A stretch of DNA of 64,000 bases from Sphingomonadales bacterium UBA2369 (GCA_002344055.1 DDTH01000006.1:473037-537036), one strand, 5' to 3'. Shown: positions 32,368 to 42,177, counted from the stretch's first letter. Made by a program: numbers and translations. Notes: generated by a model from the sequence alone, not told the origin.

Positions 32368-33220
32368 TGTTCTTGCCCTCGCTTTTGCCGCGCAGCCCGC
32401 GGCCGGCCCCGTCACGGGCGCCCAGCTGGCCGAGGCCTGCCGGGGCCGCAGCGGCTGGAGCGATCCGGCTCCGCCCGCGCGGATCGCGCCCAATGCCTTC
32501 TATGTCGGCACCTGCGGGATCAGCGCGATCCTGATCCCGACGCCGCGCGGCCATGTGCTGATCGACGGCGCGACAGCAGAGGCGGCGCCGCACATCGCCG
32601 CCAACATAAGCCGCCTGGGCTATCGGGTGCGCGACGTGCGCTACCTGCTGGTCAGCCACGAACATGTCGATCATGTGGGCGGCATTGCCGAGCTGAAGCG
32701 GCTGACCGGCGCGCGGCTGGTGGCGCGGGCCGAGGCGCGCGCGGTGCTGGAGAGCGGCCGGACCGACCCGGCCGACCCGCAGGCCGGCACGATCCCCGAT
32801 TTCGAGGGCGCGGCGGTCGACCAGTTGATCCGCGACGGCGGGACGATCCGCATCGGCAGCGTCGTGCTGACCGCGCATGCGACGCCGGGACATACGCCAG
32901 GCGGCACGAGCTGGTCGTGGCGGACCTGCGCGCAGGCCAATTGCCACACGATCGTCTATGCCGACAGCATCAGCGCGGTCGGCCCGGACAGCTATCGTTT
33001 CGCCGAGCATCCCGCGCGGGTCGCGCCGTTCCGGACCAGCTTCGCCAAGGTCGCGGCGCTGCGCTGCGACCTGTTGATCACCCCGCATCCGGGCGCGAGC
33101 AATCTGTTCGCGCGGATGGCGGGCGAGGCGCCGTTGCGCGACCGCAATGCCTGCCGCGCCTATGCCGAGGCGGGCCGGGAAAGGCTGGACGGCCGGCTCG
33201 CGCAAGAGCGTGGAAGGTGA
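32357..33220 (+). CDS. Subclass B3 metallo-beta-lactamase-like protein, exported
   Basis: 287 residues. Signal peptide (MFASVLALAFAAQPAAG). Zinc-binding residues of the B3 type are complete: SHEHVDHVGG (His101, His103, Asp105, His106), TPGHTPGG (His179), ITPHPGAS (His244). The region ADSISAVGPDSYRF and two Cys near RTCAQANCH are also in line with B3 enzymes. It should hydrolyse beta-lactams in the periplasm if active, but close relatives include other MBL-fold hydrolases. ATG at 32357 was chosen over 32345 because the signal starts there. Overlaps the SDR stop and the prmA start (GTGA). Confidence 0.8.
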   Translation: MFASVLALAFAAQPAAGPVTGAQLAEACRGRSGWSDPAPPARIAPNAFYVGTCGISAILIPTPRGHVLIDGATAEAAPHIAANISRLGYRVRDVRYLLVSHEHVDHVGGIAELKRLTGARLVARAEARAVLESGRTDPADPQAGTIPDFEGAAVDQLIRDGGTIRIGSVVLTAHATPGHTPGGTSWSWRTCAQANCHTIVYADSISAVGPDSYRFAEHPARVAPFRTSFAKVAALRCDLLITPHPGASNLFARMAGEAPLRDRNACRAYAEAGRERLDGRLAQERGR

Positions 33221-34170
33221 GCTGGACCGTCACTCTGCCCTGCACGAGGGATGAAGCGGAGAGGCTGGGCGACGAGAGCGAGACGTTCGCCGTGCTGGAC
33301 GCGCCACCGGTGCTGGTAACCAGCGAGGAAGCAGACGGCAGCTGGCGGCTCGACGCCTATTTCGAGACGAAGCCGAATGCGGGCGATCTGCGCACGCTCC
33401 TCGCGCTGGTGCCGAGCGCGGCGGGGATGAAGCCTGCGCCGCAGCGCCTGCCCGAACAGGATTGGGTGACGTTGAGCCAGGCGGGCCTGCGGCCGATCCA
33501 GGCCGGGCGCTTCTTCGTCCACACGCCCGCACATCGCGGCGAGGCGCCCGGTGGCGCGACCGCGCTGGAAATCGACGCGGGGCGGGCGTTCGGAACGGGG
33601 CAGCATGAAACGACCACCGGTTGCCTGGAAGCGCTCGATGCACTGAAGCGGCAGGGCTTCGTCGCGCGCAATCTGGTCGACGTGGGGACCGGCACCGGCC
33701 TGCTCGCCTTCGCGGCGCTGAAACTGTGGCCGCAGGCGCGGGCGACGGCATCGGATATCGACCCCGTCTCGATCGACGTGACCGCCGAAAATGCGGCGAT
33801 CAACGGGTTCGCGACCGGCGGTGCGCCGGGGCAGGTGGATCTCGCGGTGGCCGGCGGGCTGGACCATCCCAAGCTGCGGCAGCGCGGACCCTATGATCTG
33901 ATCATCGCCAATATCCTCGCCGGGCCGCTGATCGCCCTGGCGCCGAGTCTGGCCCCTGCCTTGCTGCCGGGCGGACGGCTGGTGCTGGCGGGGCTGCTGC
34001 GGAGCCAGGCGGAGCGCGTCTCACGCGCCTATGCGCGCGAAGGGCTGCGGCCCTATTTTCGTGAGACACGAGGGGACTGGCCGACTTTGGTGCTGCGGGC
34101 GCCGCGCGTGGGAATCGCCCGACCGCTGCGGACAGGCGTGAAGGCGCCGAGCGGCACCGGAACCTGGTAG
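33217..34170 (+). CDS. prmA: Ribosomal protein L11 methyltransferase
   Basis: 317 residues; methylates ribosomal protein L11 with S-adenosylmethionine. SAM-binding LVDVGTGTGLLAFAALKLWP near residue 155, GRAFGTGQHETTTGCLEALD upstream of it (PrmA substrate-binding region), and PYDLIIANILAGPLIALAP (NIL motif) near 227. The N-terminal substrate domain is present. GTG at 33217 overlaps the metallo-beta-lactamase stop (GTGA) and is supported by GGAAG upstream. Probably co-transcribed with that gene. Confidence 0.93.
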   Translation: MSWTVTLPCTRDEAERLGDESETFAVLDAPPVLVTSEEADGSWRLDAYFETKPNAGDLRTLLALVPSAAGMKPAPQRLPEQDWVTLSQAGLRPIQAGRFFVHTPAHRGEAPGGATALEIDAGRAFGTGQHETTTGCLEALDALKRQGFVARNLVDVGTGTGLLAFAALKLWPQARATASDIDPVSIDVTAENAAINGFATGGAPGQVDLAVAGGLDHPKLRQRGPYDLIIANILAGPLIALAPSLAPALLPGGRLVLAGLLRSQAERVSRAYAREGLRPYFRETRGDWPTLVLRAPRVGIARPLRTGVKAPSGTGTW

Positions 34171-34190
34171 GGCAGGCTCGCTTGGCCCGA

Positions 34191-34757
34191 TCAGACCGGG
34201 CGCAGAGTTCCGTGAGTCATGAAAACGAAGGTGCCGCCGGTCGGGCCGCGATAAGCGCCCGCCGCCCCGGCGAGATGCGCCGCGAGCGCGGTGAAGCCCC
34301 AGGCCATGTCCGCGCCCAACCCCTCCACAACCCGCCGCTGCATCGTCAGCAACCCCTGCCGCTGGCCGAAGTCCCTGACCAGGCGGGCATGGGCCGCAAT
34401 CGGTGCGGGCACGGAAGGGTGGTCCCAACCCCACATCCAGCTTTCCCGCGCCGCGACATAGGTGCCGATCACCTGCACATCCGCCTGTACTCGGCCGCCG
34501 TCGCGGGTGGCGAAACCGATGACGCCACGTTCCAGATCGACATCCCAGTCGCCAATGCCCCAGCGGGCGACATTCGCCTCGGTCTTGGCCTGAAGCTCGG
34601 CGAGCGCACGCTCGAACAGCGCATCGACCTGATCTTCGGTCATGCCGGCCGGATAGGAGGGCAAAGGATTGCCGCCGGCAGCTGCGGCATGGCTCGCGCC
34701 GCCGCACAGGCCCGCCGCGACGGCGGCGAGGACGAACTGCCGCCGGTTGAGCTGCAT
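34191..34757 (-). CDS. DUF6882-like protein with Tat-type signal
   Basis: 188 residues. N-terminus MQLNRRQFVLAAVAAGLCGG has the twin-arginine NRRQFV motif and hydrophobic stretch, so probably Tat-exported. The body has GDWDVDLERGVIGFATRDGG, VQVIGTYVAARESWMWGWDH and AWGFTALAAH, resembling DUF6882 (W-D-x-D and sW.WGW segments). Function unknown. The ATG at 34757 shares one base with the upstream gene's stop (TGATG). Convergent with prmA. Confidence 0.65.
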   Translation of the reverse strand: MQLNRRQFVLAAVAAGLCGGASHAAAAGGNPLPSYPAGMTEDQVDALFERALAELQAKTEANVARWGIGDWDVDLERGVIGFATRDGGRVQADVQVIGTYVAARESWMWGWDHPSVPAPIAAHARLVRDFGQRQGLLTMQRRVVEGLGADMAWGFTALAAHLAGAAGAYRGPTGGTFVFMTHGTLRPV

Positions 34758-35116
34758 CAGCGCAGCTGCTGGCCGGACGATGGCGTGGCAGGAGCGGAGT
34801 TGCCGCGCAGGAAAGTGACTTCGCGGCAGCCATCGACGTGGCGGTCCACCGCGAACAGCAGGCTTGCCGGCGGCTCCTGGTCGAGGGTGCGATGATCTTC
34901 GCTGCGATTGCGTCGCGCGTCTTCCTGAACCTGCTGGACGATCGACCGGCAGCCGGGAGCCGATTTGAGGGCGTTGGGCATGGCGTACCGCTCCTCAAGC
35001 GGCCCTGACGGCAAGGTCATGCCGCGGCGCGGCGCTTCGCGTTCCTCCGGCGCGGCTGGCGCGGGCGCGGATCCGGTCTGAACAGCAAGGACGGCAATGA
35101 GGATGGCGAACTTCAT
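34757..35116 (-). CDS. Small exported hypothetical protein
   Basis: 119 residues with a signal peptide MKFAILIAVLAVQTGSAPAP. Mature part is charged and contains two Cys (APGCRSIVQQVQED and HVDGCREVTFLR) that may form a disulfide. No domain recognised. Upstream of and coupled to the DUF6882-like gene. Start ATG at 35116 has GGAGGCCC-type sequence 6-11 nt before it. Confidence 0.55.
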   Translation of the reverse strand: MKFAILIAVLAVQTGSAPAPAAPEEREAPRRGMTLPSGPLEERYAMPNALKSAPGCRSIVQQVQEDARRNRSEDHRTLDQEPPASLLFAVDRHVDGCREVTFLRGNSAPATPSSGQQLR

Positions 35117-35165
35117 CTTGGGCCTCCTGAGCGGCTGGTAAGCCTACCAAAAATGCGCGGGGAAA

Positions 35166-37292
35166 TCACTGCCTGGCCGCCTCTACGATCTCGAGCCAGG
35201 CGGCTTCGTCGATCACTTCAATGCCGAGTTCGGCGGCTTTCTTCAGTTTGGAGCCGGCGCCGGGGCCGGCGACGACGAGGTCCGTCTTCGCCGAGACCGA
35301 GCCGGCGGCCTTGGCGCCCAAAGCCTCGGCCTGGGCCTTGGCCTCGTCGCGGGAAATGGCTTCGAGGCTGCCGGTGAAGACGATGGTCTTGCCGGTGACC
35401 GGGGATTGCAGGGTTTCGACCACGTAATCGGGCGGGGAGACTTCGGCGAGGAGGTCCTCCCAGACGGTCCGGTTGTGCGGCTCGTGAAAGAAATCGGCCA
35501 GCGCATGTCCTACGGCGGCGCCGACCTGATCGACGCCGATATGTTCGGCAATGGCCTTGTTCAGGCGGTTGCGGAATTTGCCCGCCTCCTCGCCCAGGAC
35601 CGGCTGGGTGGCGTCGCGCAGCGCGATCAGTTCGTCGGCCAGCGCCTGAAGCGCGGGAAGAGTCGTATAGCGCTTCAGCAGATCGCGCGCGGTGACGATG
35701 CCGATGTGACGGATGCCGAGGCCGAACAGCAGGCGCGGTGCATCCGGTGTGCGCTTTGCCTCGATCGCTTCGATGAGCTTGTCGACGGAGATTTCCTTCC
35801 AGCCCGGCCGGCCGACCAGTTCGTCGCGATGCTCCTTCAGGCGGAAGATGTCGGCCGGCTCCTTGATCCACTCAAGATCGAGGAATTCCTGGATGCTCTT
35901 CTCACCCAGCCCCTCGATATCGAGCGCGCCGCGGCTGACGAAGTGGCGCAGGCGCTCGAAGCGCTGGGCCGGGCAGATCAGGCCGCCGGCGCAGCGGATA
36001 TCGACCTCGCCTTCCTCGGCGACCGCTTCTGAGCCGCATTGCGGGCAGGTGGCGGGATAGACGAAGGGCGCGAGCCTGGCGTGCTCGGCGGGCGGCGTCG
36101 TGACTTCGACGATCTGCGGAATGACGTCGCCGGCGCGCTGCAGGCGGACGCGGTCGCCGACGCGGGCGTCCAGGCGGGCGATTTCGTCGGCATTGTGCAG
36201 GGTGGCGTTGGTGACGACCACGCCGCCGACAGTGACGGGTTCCAGCCGCGCGACGGGCGTGAGCTTGCCGGTGCGGCCGACCTGGATGTCGATGGCCGTC
36301 AGGATGGTTTCGGCGCGCTCGGCGGGGAATTTGTGGGCGATGGCCCAGCGCGGCGCCTTGCCGACATGGCCGAGGCGCTTCTGCCAATCGAGCCGGTCCA
36401 CCTTGTAGACCACACCGTCGATGTCGAAGGGCAGATCGGCGCGCTTCGCTTCGATGGCGCGATAATGGGACAGGATCGCGTCCAATGCGGTGGCGCGGAT
36501 CAGATCATCGGCGATCGGGATGCCCCAGCCGGCGATTGCCTGCATGACGTCATATTGCGTCTCGGCGGGCAGCGACGAAGCTTCGCCCCAGCCATGGGCG
36601 TAGAAGCGCAAAGGCCGCGATGCGGTGACGGCGGCGTCCTTCTGGCGCAGCGAGCCGGCGGCGGCGTTGCGCGGATTGGCGAACTGGCGGGCTTTCTCCG
36701 GGTCCTCGGCTTCGGCGAGCATGCGGGCGTTGAGCTCCGCGAAATCGGCCTTGGACATGTAGATTTCGCCGCGCACCTCGAACACGTCCGGTGCCTCGCC
36801 GCGCAGCTTTTGCGGGATGTCGGCGATGGTGGCGGCGTTGGCGGTGACGACTTCGCCGGTCGTGCCGTCGCCACGGGTCGCAGCGAGGGCGAGCGCACCA
36901 TTCTCATAGCGGAGCGAGCAGGACAGGCCGTCAATCTTCGGCTCGGCGGTGAGCGCGACTTCGGTATCGGCGGGCAGCTTCAGATAGCGGCGGACGCGAT
37001 CGACGAAATCGGCGACATCCTCGTCCGCGAAGGCGTTGTCGAGGCTGAGCATCGGCAATTTGTGCGCGACCTTGGACAGATGCGCCGCCGGGGCCGCGCC
37101 GACCTGTTTCGACGGGGAATCGGCGCGGATCAGGTGCGGGAATTGCCGCTCCAGCTCATCGTTGCGGCGGACGAGCGCGTCATAATCCGCGTCGGAAATC
37201 TCCGGCGCGTCGTCGGTGTGATAGAGCGCGCTGTGCCGGGCGATCTCGATCGCGAGGCGTTCCAGTTCGGCGGCGGCTTCGGCTTCGGTCAT
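35166..37292 (-). CDS. ligA: NAD+-dependent DNA ligase
   Basis: 708 residues, normal for bacterial LigA; seals nicks in replication and repair. Adenylation domain with catalytic Lys119 in EPKIDGLSCSLRYENG, VFEVRGEIYMSKADF, and VGRTGKLTPVARLEPV; OB-fold; four-Cys zinc finger CPQCGSEAV...IRCAGGLICPAQ near 420-447; HhH repeats (FGLGIRHIGIVTARDLL); C-terminal BRCT domain (GKTIVFTGSLEAISRDEAKA) ending at 708. Essential in bacteria. ATG at 37292. Third gene from smc on this strand. Confidence 0.97.
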   Translation of the reverse strand: MTEAEAAAELERLAIEIARHSALYHTDDAPEISDADYDALVRRNDELERQFPHLIRADSPSKQVGAAPAAHLSKVAHKLPMLSLDNAFADEDVADFVDRVRRYLKLPADTEVALTAEPKIDGLSCSLRYENGALALAATRGDGTTGEVVTANAATIADIPQKLRGEAPDVFEVRGEIYMSKADFAELNARMLAEAEDPEKARQFANPRNAAAGSLRQKDAAVTASRPLRFYAHGWGEASSLPAETQYDVMQAIAGWGIPIADDLIRATALDAILSHYRAIEAKRADLPFDIDGVVYKVDRLDWQKRLGHVGKAPRWAIAHKFPAERAETILTAIDIQVGRTGKLTPVARLEPVTVGGVVVTNATLHNADEIARLDARVGDRVRLQRAGDVIPQIVEVTTPPAEHARLAPFVYPATCPQCGSEAVAEEGEVDIRCAGGLICPAQRFERLRHFVSRGALDIEGLGEKSIQEFLDLEWIKEPADIFRLKEHRDELVGRPGWKEISVDKLIEAIEAKRTPDAPRLLFGLGIRHIGIVTARDLLKRYTTLPALQALADELIALRDATQPVLGEEAGKFRNRLNKAIAEHIGVDQVGAAVGHALADFFHEPHNRTVWEDLLAEVSPPDYVVETLQSPVTGKTIVFTGSLEAISRDEAKAQAEALGAKAAGSVSAKTDLVVAGPGAGSKLKKAAELGIEVIDEAAWLEIVEAARQ

Positions 37293-37301
37293 GCCGCTTC
37301 G

Positions 37302-38645
37302 TTAGCGCCGTTCGACTTTCAGCGGGAGGCCTCCTTCGGGCCGCAAGGTGACGGTGCCGACCGGGCGGACGATGCGGTCGCTCGCCGGTGAGAAGCGCCA
37401 TTCCGCCAGCCAGTGCGCGAGCACGCTCAGCGCCTCCTTCATGGCGAAGCGCATGCCGACGCAGATTCGCGGGCCGGCGCCGAACGGGACATATTGAAAG
37501 CGGTGATAGGCGGCGCGGCGCTCGGGCAGCCAGCGGTCGGGATCGAAGACGTCGGGATCGTCCCACAGATCCTGGTGGCGGTGGAGCAGCCAGGGCCAGA
37601 TCGAGACGATGTCGCCGGGATCGGTCTGATAGTCGCCGAGCTGATCGGTCGCGAGCGTCTGGCGGTCGAAGCGCGGCACCGGGGGATACAGGCGCATCGA
37701 TTCTTCCAGCACGCGGCGGAGAGTGGGGAGCTGGTCCACCGGATCGGCCGTGGAGAGCGCCGCCTGCGCTTCTTGCGCCACCTTTTCCTGCCAGTGCGGC
37801 TGCGCGGCGAGCAGGAAGAGCGTCCAGGTGATCGCGTTGGCGGTGGTCTCGTGGCCGGCGAGATAGAAGGTCGCAGTATTATCGACCGCGAGCGCGAGCG
37901 CTTCGGCGGAATCGAACTGGTCGCGCAGGGCGCGGATCAGGATGCCGAGAAAGTCGTCACCGCCGCCGTCGGGCAAGCGCCCGCGCACCACGTCGGCGAG
38001 GGTCTGGCGGAGGTATTTCTGGCCGCGCTGCCCCCGGCGGATCGCGCGGCTGTAGGGGATGGGCGGCAGGCCGAGCATGGCGGTGAGCCGCGCCTCGCTC
38101 GCGGCGGTCAACGCCGCCTCGATATGCGCCATCGCCGCCGGCGTGGTGAGGCGCGGATCGCCACCGAACAGGCTGTCGGAGATGATCGACATGGTGGTGT
38201 GCGTGGCGATCGCGGCAAGATCGTGCGTCTCGCCGGATTGCCAGCGCGCCGCCTCGTTCTGCGCAACGCGGGCGAAGACGGGAACGAGCGCATCGACCGC
38301 AGCCGGGGCGAAGCTGGCGGCGACGATCTTGCGCTGGTCCCGCCAGAGCTGCCCGTCGGAGGTGAGCAGGCCGCGGCCGATCACCGGATCGAGCAATTTC
38401 TTGACGATGTCCGGCTTGGCGTAGTTCGCGGCGTTCGTCTGCAGCACCTGCTGGACGGCATCGGGCTGCAGCGGGATGTGGACGATCCAGCCGATCACGT
38501 TGCGCTTCATGTGCGGCACGCGGAAGGCCTGCTCCGACCAGCCGAACACCGAGTTGCGCGCCCGTTCCCCGAACAGCCCACGCCAGGTCGGGACCGGGCC
38601 AGCGCCGCGCGGCGGATGGGGCGGGATGAAGCGGGCGGTGGCCAT
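37302..38645 (-). CDS. Cytochrome P450
   Basis: 447 residues, soluble, no membrane anchor. I-helix motif FYLAGHETTANAITW with AGHETT at 262-267, EESMRLYPPVPRF (ExxR), and heme-binding VPFGAGPRICVGMRFAM with the thiolate Cys395. All key residues are present. It needs reducing partners (ferredoxin plus reductase); an adrenodoxin-type reductase gene is at 6543-7859, but no ferredoxin is in the window. Substrate unknown. Located between smc and ligA, 31 and 9 nt from its neighbours, so it may be expressed with them, an unusual setting for a P450. Confidence 0.93.
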   Translation of the reverse strand: MATARFIPPHPPRGAGPVPTWRGLFGERARNSVFGWSEQAFRVPHMKRNVIGWIVHIPLQPDAVQQVLQTNAANYAKPDIVKKLLDPVIGRGLLTSDGQLWRDQRKIVAASFAPAAVDALVPVFARVAQNEAARWQSGETHDLAAIATHTTMSIISDSLFGGDPRLTTPAAMAHIEAALTAASEARLTAMLGLPPIPYSRAIRRGQRGQKYLRQTLADVVRGRLPDGGGDDFLGILIRALRDQFDSAEALALAVDNTATFYLAGHETTANAITWTLFLLAAQPHWQEKVAQEAQAALSTADPVDQLPTLRRVLEESMRLYPPVPRFDRQTLATDQLGDYQTDPGDIVSIWPWLLHRHQDLWDDPDVFDPDRWLPERRAAYHRFQYVPFGAGPRICVGMRFAMKEALSVLAHWLAEWRFSPASDRIVRPVGTVTLRPEGGLPLKVERR

Positions 38646-38676
38646 AGGGCCTAGATAGTCGCTCCGCGGTGCCGGG

Positions 38677-41600
38677 TCACTCCGCCGCCAGCAATTGCTC
38701 CGCGCTGCCGAGATCGACGCTGACCAGGCGGCTGATGCCCTTTTCCACCATGGTGACGCCGAACAGGCGGTGCATGCGGCTCATCGTCACGGCATTGTGG
38801 GTGACGATCAGGTAGCGCGTGTCGGTCTCCTGCGTCATCCGGTCGAGGAGGCCGCAGAAGCGTTCGATATTCGCGTCATCCAGCGGGGCGTCGACTTCGT
38901 CGAGGACGCAGATCGGGGCGGGGTTGGTCAGGAAGAGGGCGAAGATCAGGGCGACCGCCGTCAGCGCCTGTTCGCCGCCGGACAGAAGGGTGAGCGACTG
39001 GAGGCGCTTGCCGGGGGGCTGGGCCATGATTTCCAGGCCGGCTTCGAGCGGGTCGTCGCTTTCGACCAGAGCGAGATGGGCCTGACCGCCCTCGAACAGG
39101 GTGGTGAAGAGGCTGCGGAAGTGGCGGTCGACCTGCTCGAAGGCCTCCAGCAGGCGGGCGCGGCCTTCGCGATTGAGGCTCCCGATCGAGCCGCGTAGGC
39201 GGTTGATCGCGGTGCCCAGTTCCTCGCGCTCGTTGACGCTGGTTTCGCGGCCTTCCTCCAGCTCGGCCAGTTCGCGTTCGGCGATCAGGTTGACGGGGCC
39301 GAGCCGCTCGCGGTCGAGCGTGAGGCGCTCGAGGCGGGAGGATTCCTCCTGGCCGAGGCCGGTGCCGTCCTCCTCGAAGCCGATGCGCTGCGGCAGCAGG
39401 GGCGGCGGACATTCGAACTTCTCGCCGGAGATGCGGGCCATCTCGATGCGTCGCGCATCCTGATTCTCGGCGCGGGCCTGGGCGCCGGCGCGAGCCTCGC
39501 GGGCGGTGGCGAGCGCTTCCTGCAGGCCGCCCATCGCCGCATCGGCTTCGCGCACGATCGCTTCGGCGGCGCGCTCGGCCTCCGCCGTATCGCGGGCGGA
39601 TTGTTGCGAGGCGCCGATGCCGGCTTCGGCGGTGGCAACGTCGGCGGCAAGGCGCTCCGGTGCGCCCTCGAGCGACGCGGCTTCCTCCTCCGCCTCGGCG
39701 ATGCGGCGGGCCAGTTCCTCGTCGCGCTCGACGGCGCGGGCGGAGCGGCCAGTCCAGTCCTGCAATTCGTTCGCCGCGGCGCCGCGGCGGCGGCTGTCGT
39801 CGGCGAGGGCGCGGGCGTGGGTGGCGGCTTCGGCGCGGATCTCGGCGAGGGCGCGCTGGCGCTCCTCCACCTGCGCCGAGGCGTCGGCGAGAGCGGCGCG
39901 GGTAGCGGCTGGATCGGGTAGAGCAGCGAGCGCGGCCAAAGCCTCGTCGTGGCGGGCAGCGGCTTCCTCACGCTCGCGGGCGGCATGTTCGGCGCGCTCG
40001 TCGAGGCCGGAGCGGCGAATGTCGAGCCGTTCGAGCTCGGCGTTGGCGCTGTCTTCGGCGCGGGCGGCGTCGCGGATCGCGGCGCTGGCTTCGGTTTCGG
40101 CGCGGCGGGCGGCGTCGCCAGCCTCGCGTGCGTCCTGCACCGTGGCGGCGGCGATCTCGATCTGGCTCTGCGCTTCTTCGACGGCGGCGGTGGCCGTCGG
40201 CAGCGCCTTCTCGATTTCAGCGAGGCGATTGACGCGGATCAGGCGTTCGGCCGCCGCCGCGCCACCGCCGGTGGCGACATAGCCGTCCCAGCGGCGCAGA
40301 TTGCCGTCGCGGGTGACGAGCCGCTGGCCGACCGCGAGCGGGGCGCCGTTGTCGCTGTCCGCGACACCGATCTGGGCGAGGCGGCGGGCGAGCGCGGGCG
40401 GCGCATCGACATGGGCGGCGAGCGGCGTGCAGCCGGCGGGGAGCGCGGGGTCGCCCGCTTGCGGCGAGGCACCGGCCCAGCGGCGCGGGCCGTCGCTGGT
40501 GAGCGCGGCGTCGAGATCGTCGCCCAGAGCGGCGGCGAGGGCGCGTTCGAAACCGGGTTCGGCGCGGATGCGGTCGATGGCGCGGTCGCCGCGCGCGCCT
40601 TCCAGCGCCTTGCGCAGCGCGCGCGCTTCGGATTCGAGCGCGGCCAGAGCGGCGCGGGCGCTGGCGGCATTGGCCTCGGCGGTGTCGCGAGCCGCGGCGG
40701 CGAGGGCGCGGCGTTCCTCGGCGGAGAGGATCGCCGCACCCGACTCGTGCAGCTTCGTTTCCGCTGCGGCCTTGGCGTCGCGGGCGGCGGCGCGCCGGGC
40801 GATCCAGTCGGCGCCGTCGTCCAGCCCGGCAAGTTGCTCGGCGAGGCGGGCGCTTTCCGCCTCGGCGCGGGCGAGCCGTTCGGCGGCGGCGGCGCGGCGG
40901 GCTTCGGCGAGGCGCTGTTCGGCCTGCTCGGCGGCTTCGGCTGCGCGGGCGGCACTGAGCGCCTGTTCCGCCTCGGTAGCGGCGGCCTCATGCGCGGCGA
41001 GCCGGTCGGCGATGCCGGCCTGCAACTCGCCCGCATCGGCAAGGCGGGCGTCGAGCGCCGCGATCTCCTCCTTCAGCCGCGCCAGCGCCGCTTCTGCGTC
41101 GTCGCGCAGCGCGGCTTCGCGGGCGCGGTCGGCGGCGAGGGTCACGCCGCGCTGGGTCAATTCGGTCAGGCGGCGGCGGGCAGTGTCGGCTTCGGCGCGC
41201 AGCCGGGCGAGGGCGTGGCCGGCATCCAGCGCCGCCTCGCGCGATGCAGTCGCGGCGGCGCGGCGGGTGGCGAGGGTTTCGGCGGCGGCGCGCTGGGCTT
41301 CGGCCGCCTGGGTCTGGGCGGCGGAAGCGGTCTTCACAGCCGCTTCCGCTTCGGCGGCTTCGGCGCGGGCGGCGTCGGCGGCCTCGGCGGCCTCACGCCA
41401 GCGCGCGAAGACGAGCCGCGCTTCGGCGACGCGGATTTCGTCTGAAAGCTTGCGATAGCGTTCGGCGGCGCGGGCCTGGCGCTTCAGGGTGGCGGCGCGC
41501 TGCTCCATGTCCGAGAGCATCTCGTCGAGTCGGACGAGATTGGCTTCGGCCGCGCGGAGTTTCTGCTCGGCGTCGCGGCGGCGGACGTGAAGGCCCGCGA

Positions 41601-42111
41601 TCCCCGCCGCTTCCTCCAGCATCATCCGGCGTTCGGCCGGCTTGGCGGCGATGATCGCGCCGATCCGGCCCTGGCTGACCAGCGCAGGGCTGTGCGCGCC
41701 GGTGGCGGCATCTGCAAAGAGCAGGCCGACATCCTTGGCGCGCACGTCGCGACCGTTGACGCGATAGGCCGAGCCCGCGCCGCGCTCGATCCGGCGGGTG
41801 ACCTCGACGTCGCCGGAGGGAAAGACCTGATCGCCGGGATCGTCGGCGGCGGTGCGCTCCACAGAAAGCGTCACTTCGGCGAAATCGCGGGCCGGGCGCG
41901 TGGCGGTGCCGGCGAAGATCACATCCTCCATGCCGGCGCCGCGCATCGACTTGGGCGAGCTTTCGCCCATCACCCAGCGGATCGCCTCCAGCACATTGGA
42001 TTTGCCGCAGCCATTGGGGCCGACGACGCCGGTCAGGCCCGGCTCGATCCGCAATTCGGCGGGTTCGACGAAGCTCTTGAAGCCGGACAGGCGCAGACGT
42101 TTTATCTGCAT
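38677..42111 (-). CDS. smc: Chromosome partition protein Smc
   Basis: 1144 residues. Condensin ATPase for chromosome organisation. Walker A VVGPNGCGKSN at residues 29-39, hinge domain about 517-619, two long Ala/Arg/Glu-rich coiled coils between, signature LLSGGEQALTAVAL near 1043 and Walker B PICVLDEVDAPLDD near 1066. D-loop and H-loop (LIVTHN) follow. Works with ScpA/ScpB, not in this window. Start at 42111 gives the normal N-terminus MQIKRLRLSGFKSFVEP. Lies downstream of two DsbA-like genes and dciA. Confidence 0.97.
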   Translation of the reverse strand: MQIKRLRLSGFKSFVEPAELRIEPGLTGVVGPNGCGKSNVLEAIRWVMGESSPKSMRGAGMEDVIFAGTATRPARDFAEVTLSVERTAADDPGDQVFPSGDVEVTRRIERGAGSAYRVNGRDVRAKDVGLLFADAATGAHSPALVSQGRIGAIIAAKPAERRMMLEEAAGIAGLHVRRRDAEQKLRAAEANLVRLDEMLSDMEQRAATLKRQARAAERYRKLSDEIRVAEARLVFARWREAAEAADAARAEAAEAEAAVKTASAAQTQAAEAQRAAAETLATRRAAATASREAALDAGHALARLRAEADTARRRLTELTQRGVTLAADRAREAALRDDAEAALARLKEEIAALDARLADAGELQAGIADRLAAHEAAATEAEQALSAARAAEAAEQAEQRLAEARRAAAAERLARAEAESARLAEQLAGLDDGADWIARRAAARDAKAAAETKLHESGAAILSAEERRALAAAARDTAEANAASARAALAALESEARALRKALEGARGDRAIDRIRAEPGFERALAAALGDDLDAALTSDGPRRWAGASPQAGDPALPAGCTPLAAHVDAPPALARRLAQIGVADSDNGAPLAVGQRLVTRDGNLRRWDGYVATGGGAAAAERLIRVNRLAEIEKALPTATAAVEEAQSQIEIAAATVQDAREAGDAARRAETEASAAIRDAARAEDSANAELERLDIRRSGLDERAEHAAREREEAAARHDEALAALAALPDPAATRAALADASAQVEERQRALAEIRAEAATHARALADDSRRRGAAANELQDWTGRSARAVERDEELARRIAEAEEEAASLEGAPERLAADVATAEAGIGASQQSARDTAEAERAAEAIVREADAAMGGLQEALATAREARAGAQARAENQDARRIEMARISGEKFECPPPLLPQRIGFEEDGTGLGQEESSRLERLTLDRERLGPVNLIAERELAELEEGRETSVNEREELGTAINRLRGSIGSLNREGRARLLEAFEQVDRHFRSLFTTLFEGGQAHLALVESDDPLEAGLEIMAQPPGKRLQSLTLLSGGEQALTAVALIFALFLTNPAPICVLDEVDAPLDDANIERFCGLLDRMTQETDTRYLIVTHNAVTMSRMHRLFGVTMVEKGISRLVSVDLGSAEQLLAAE

Positions 42112-42177
42112 GAAGCCGCCGCCTCATGCCGACCGATCATCCCGCTGCCCCCGCCCCGGTCGATCGCTTTGTCCTTC

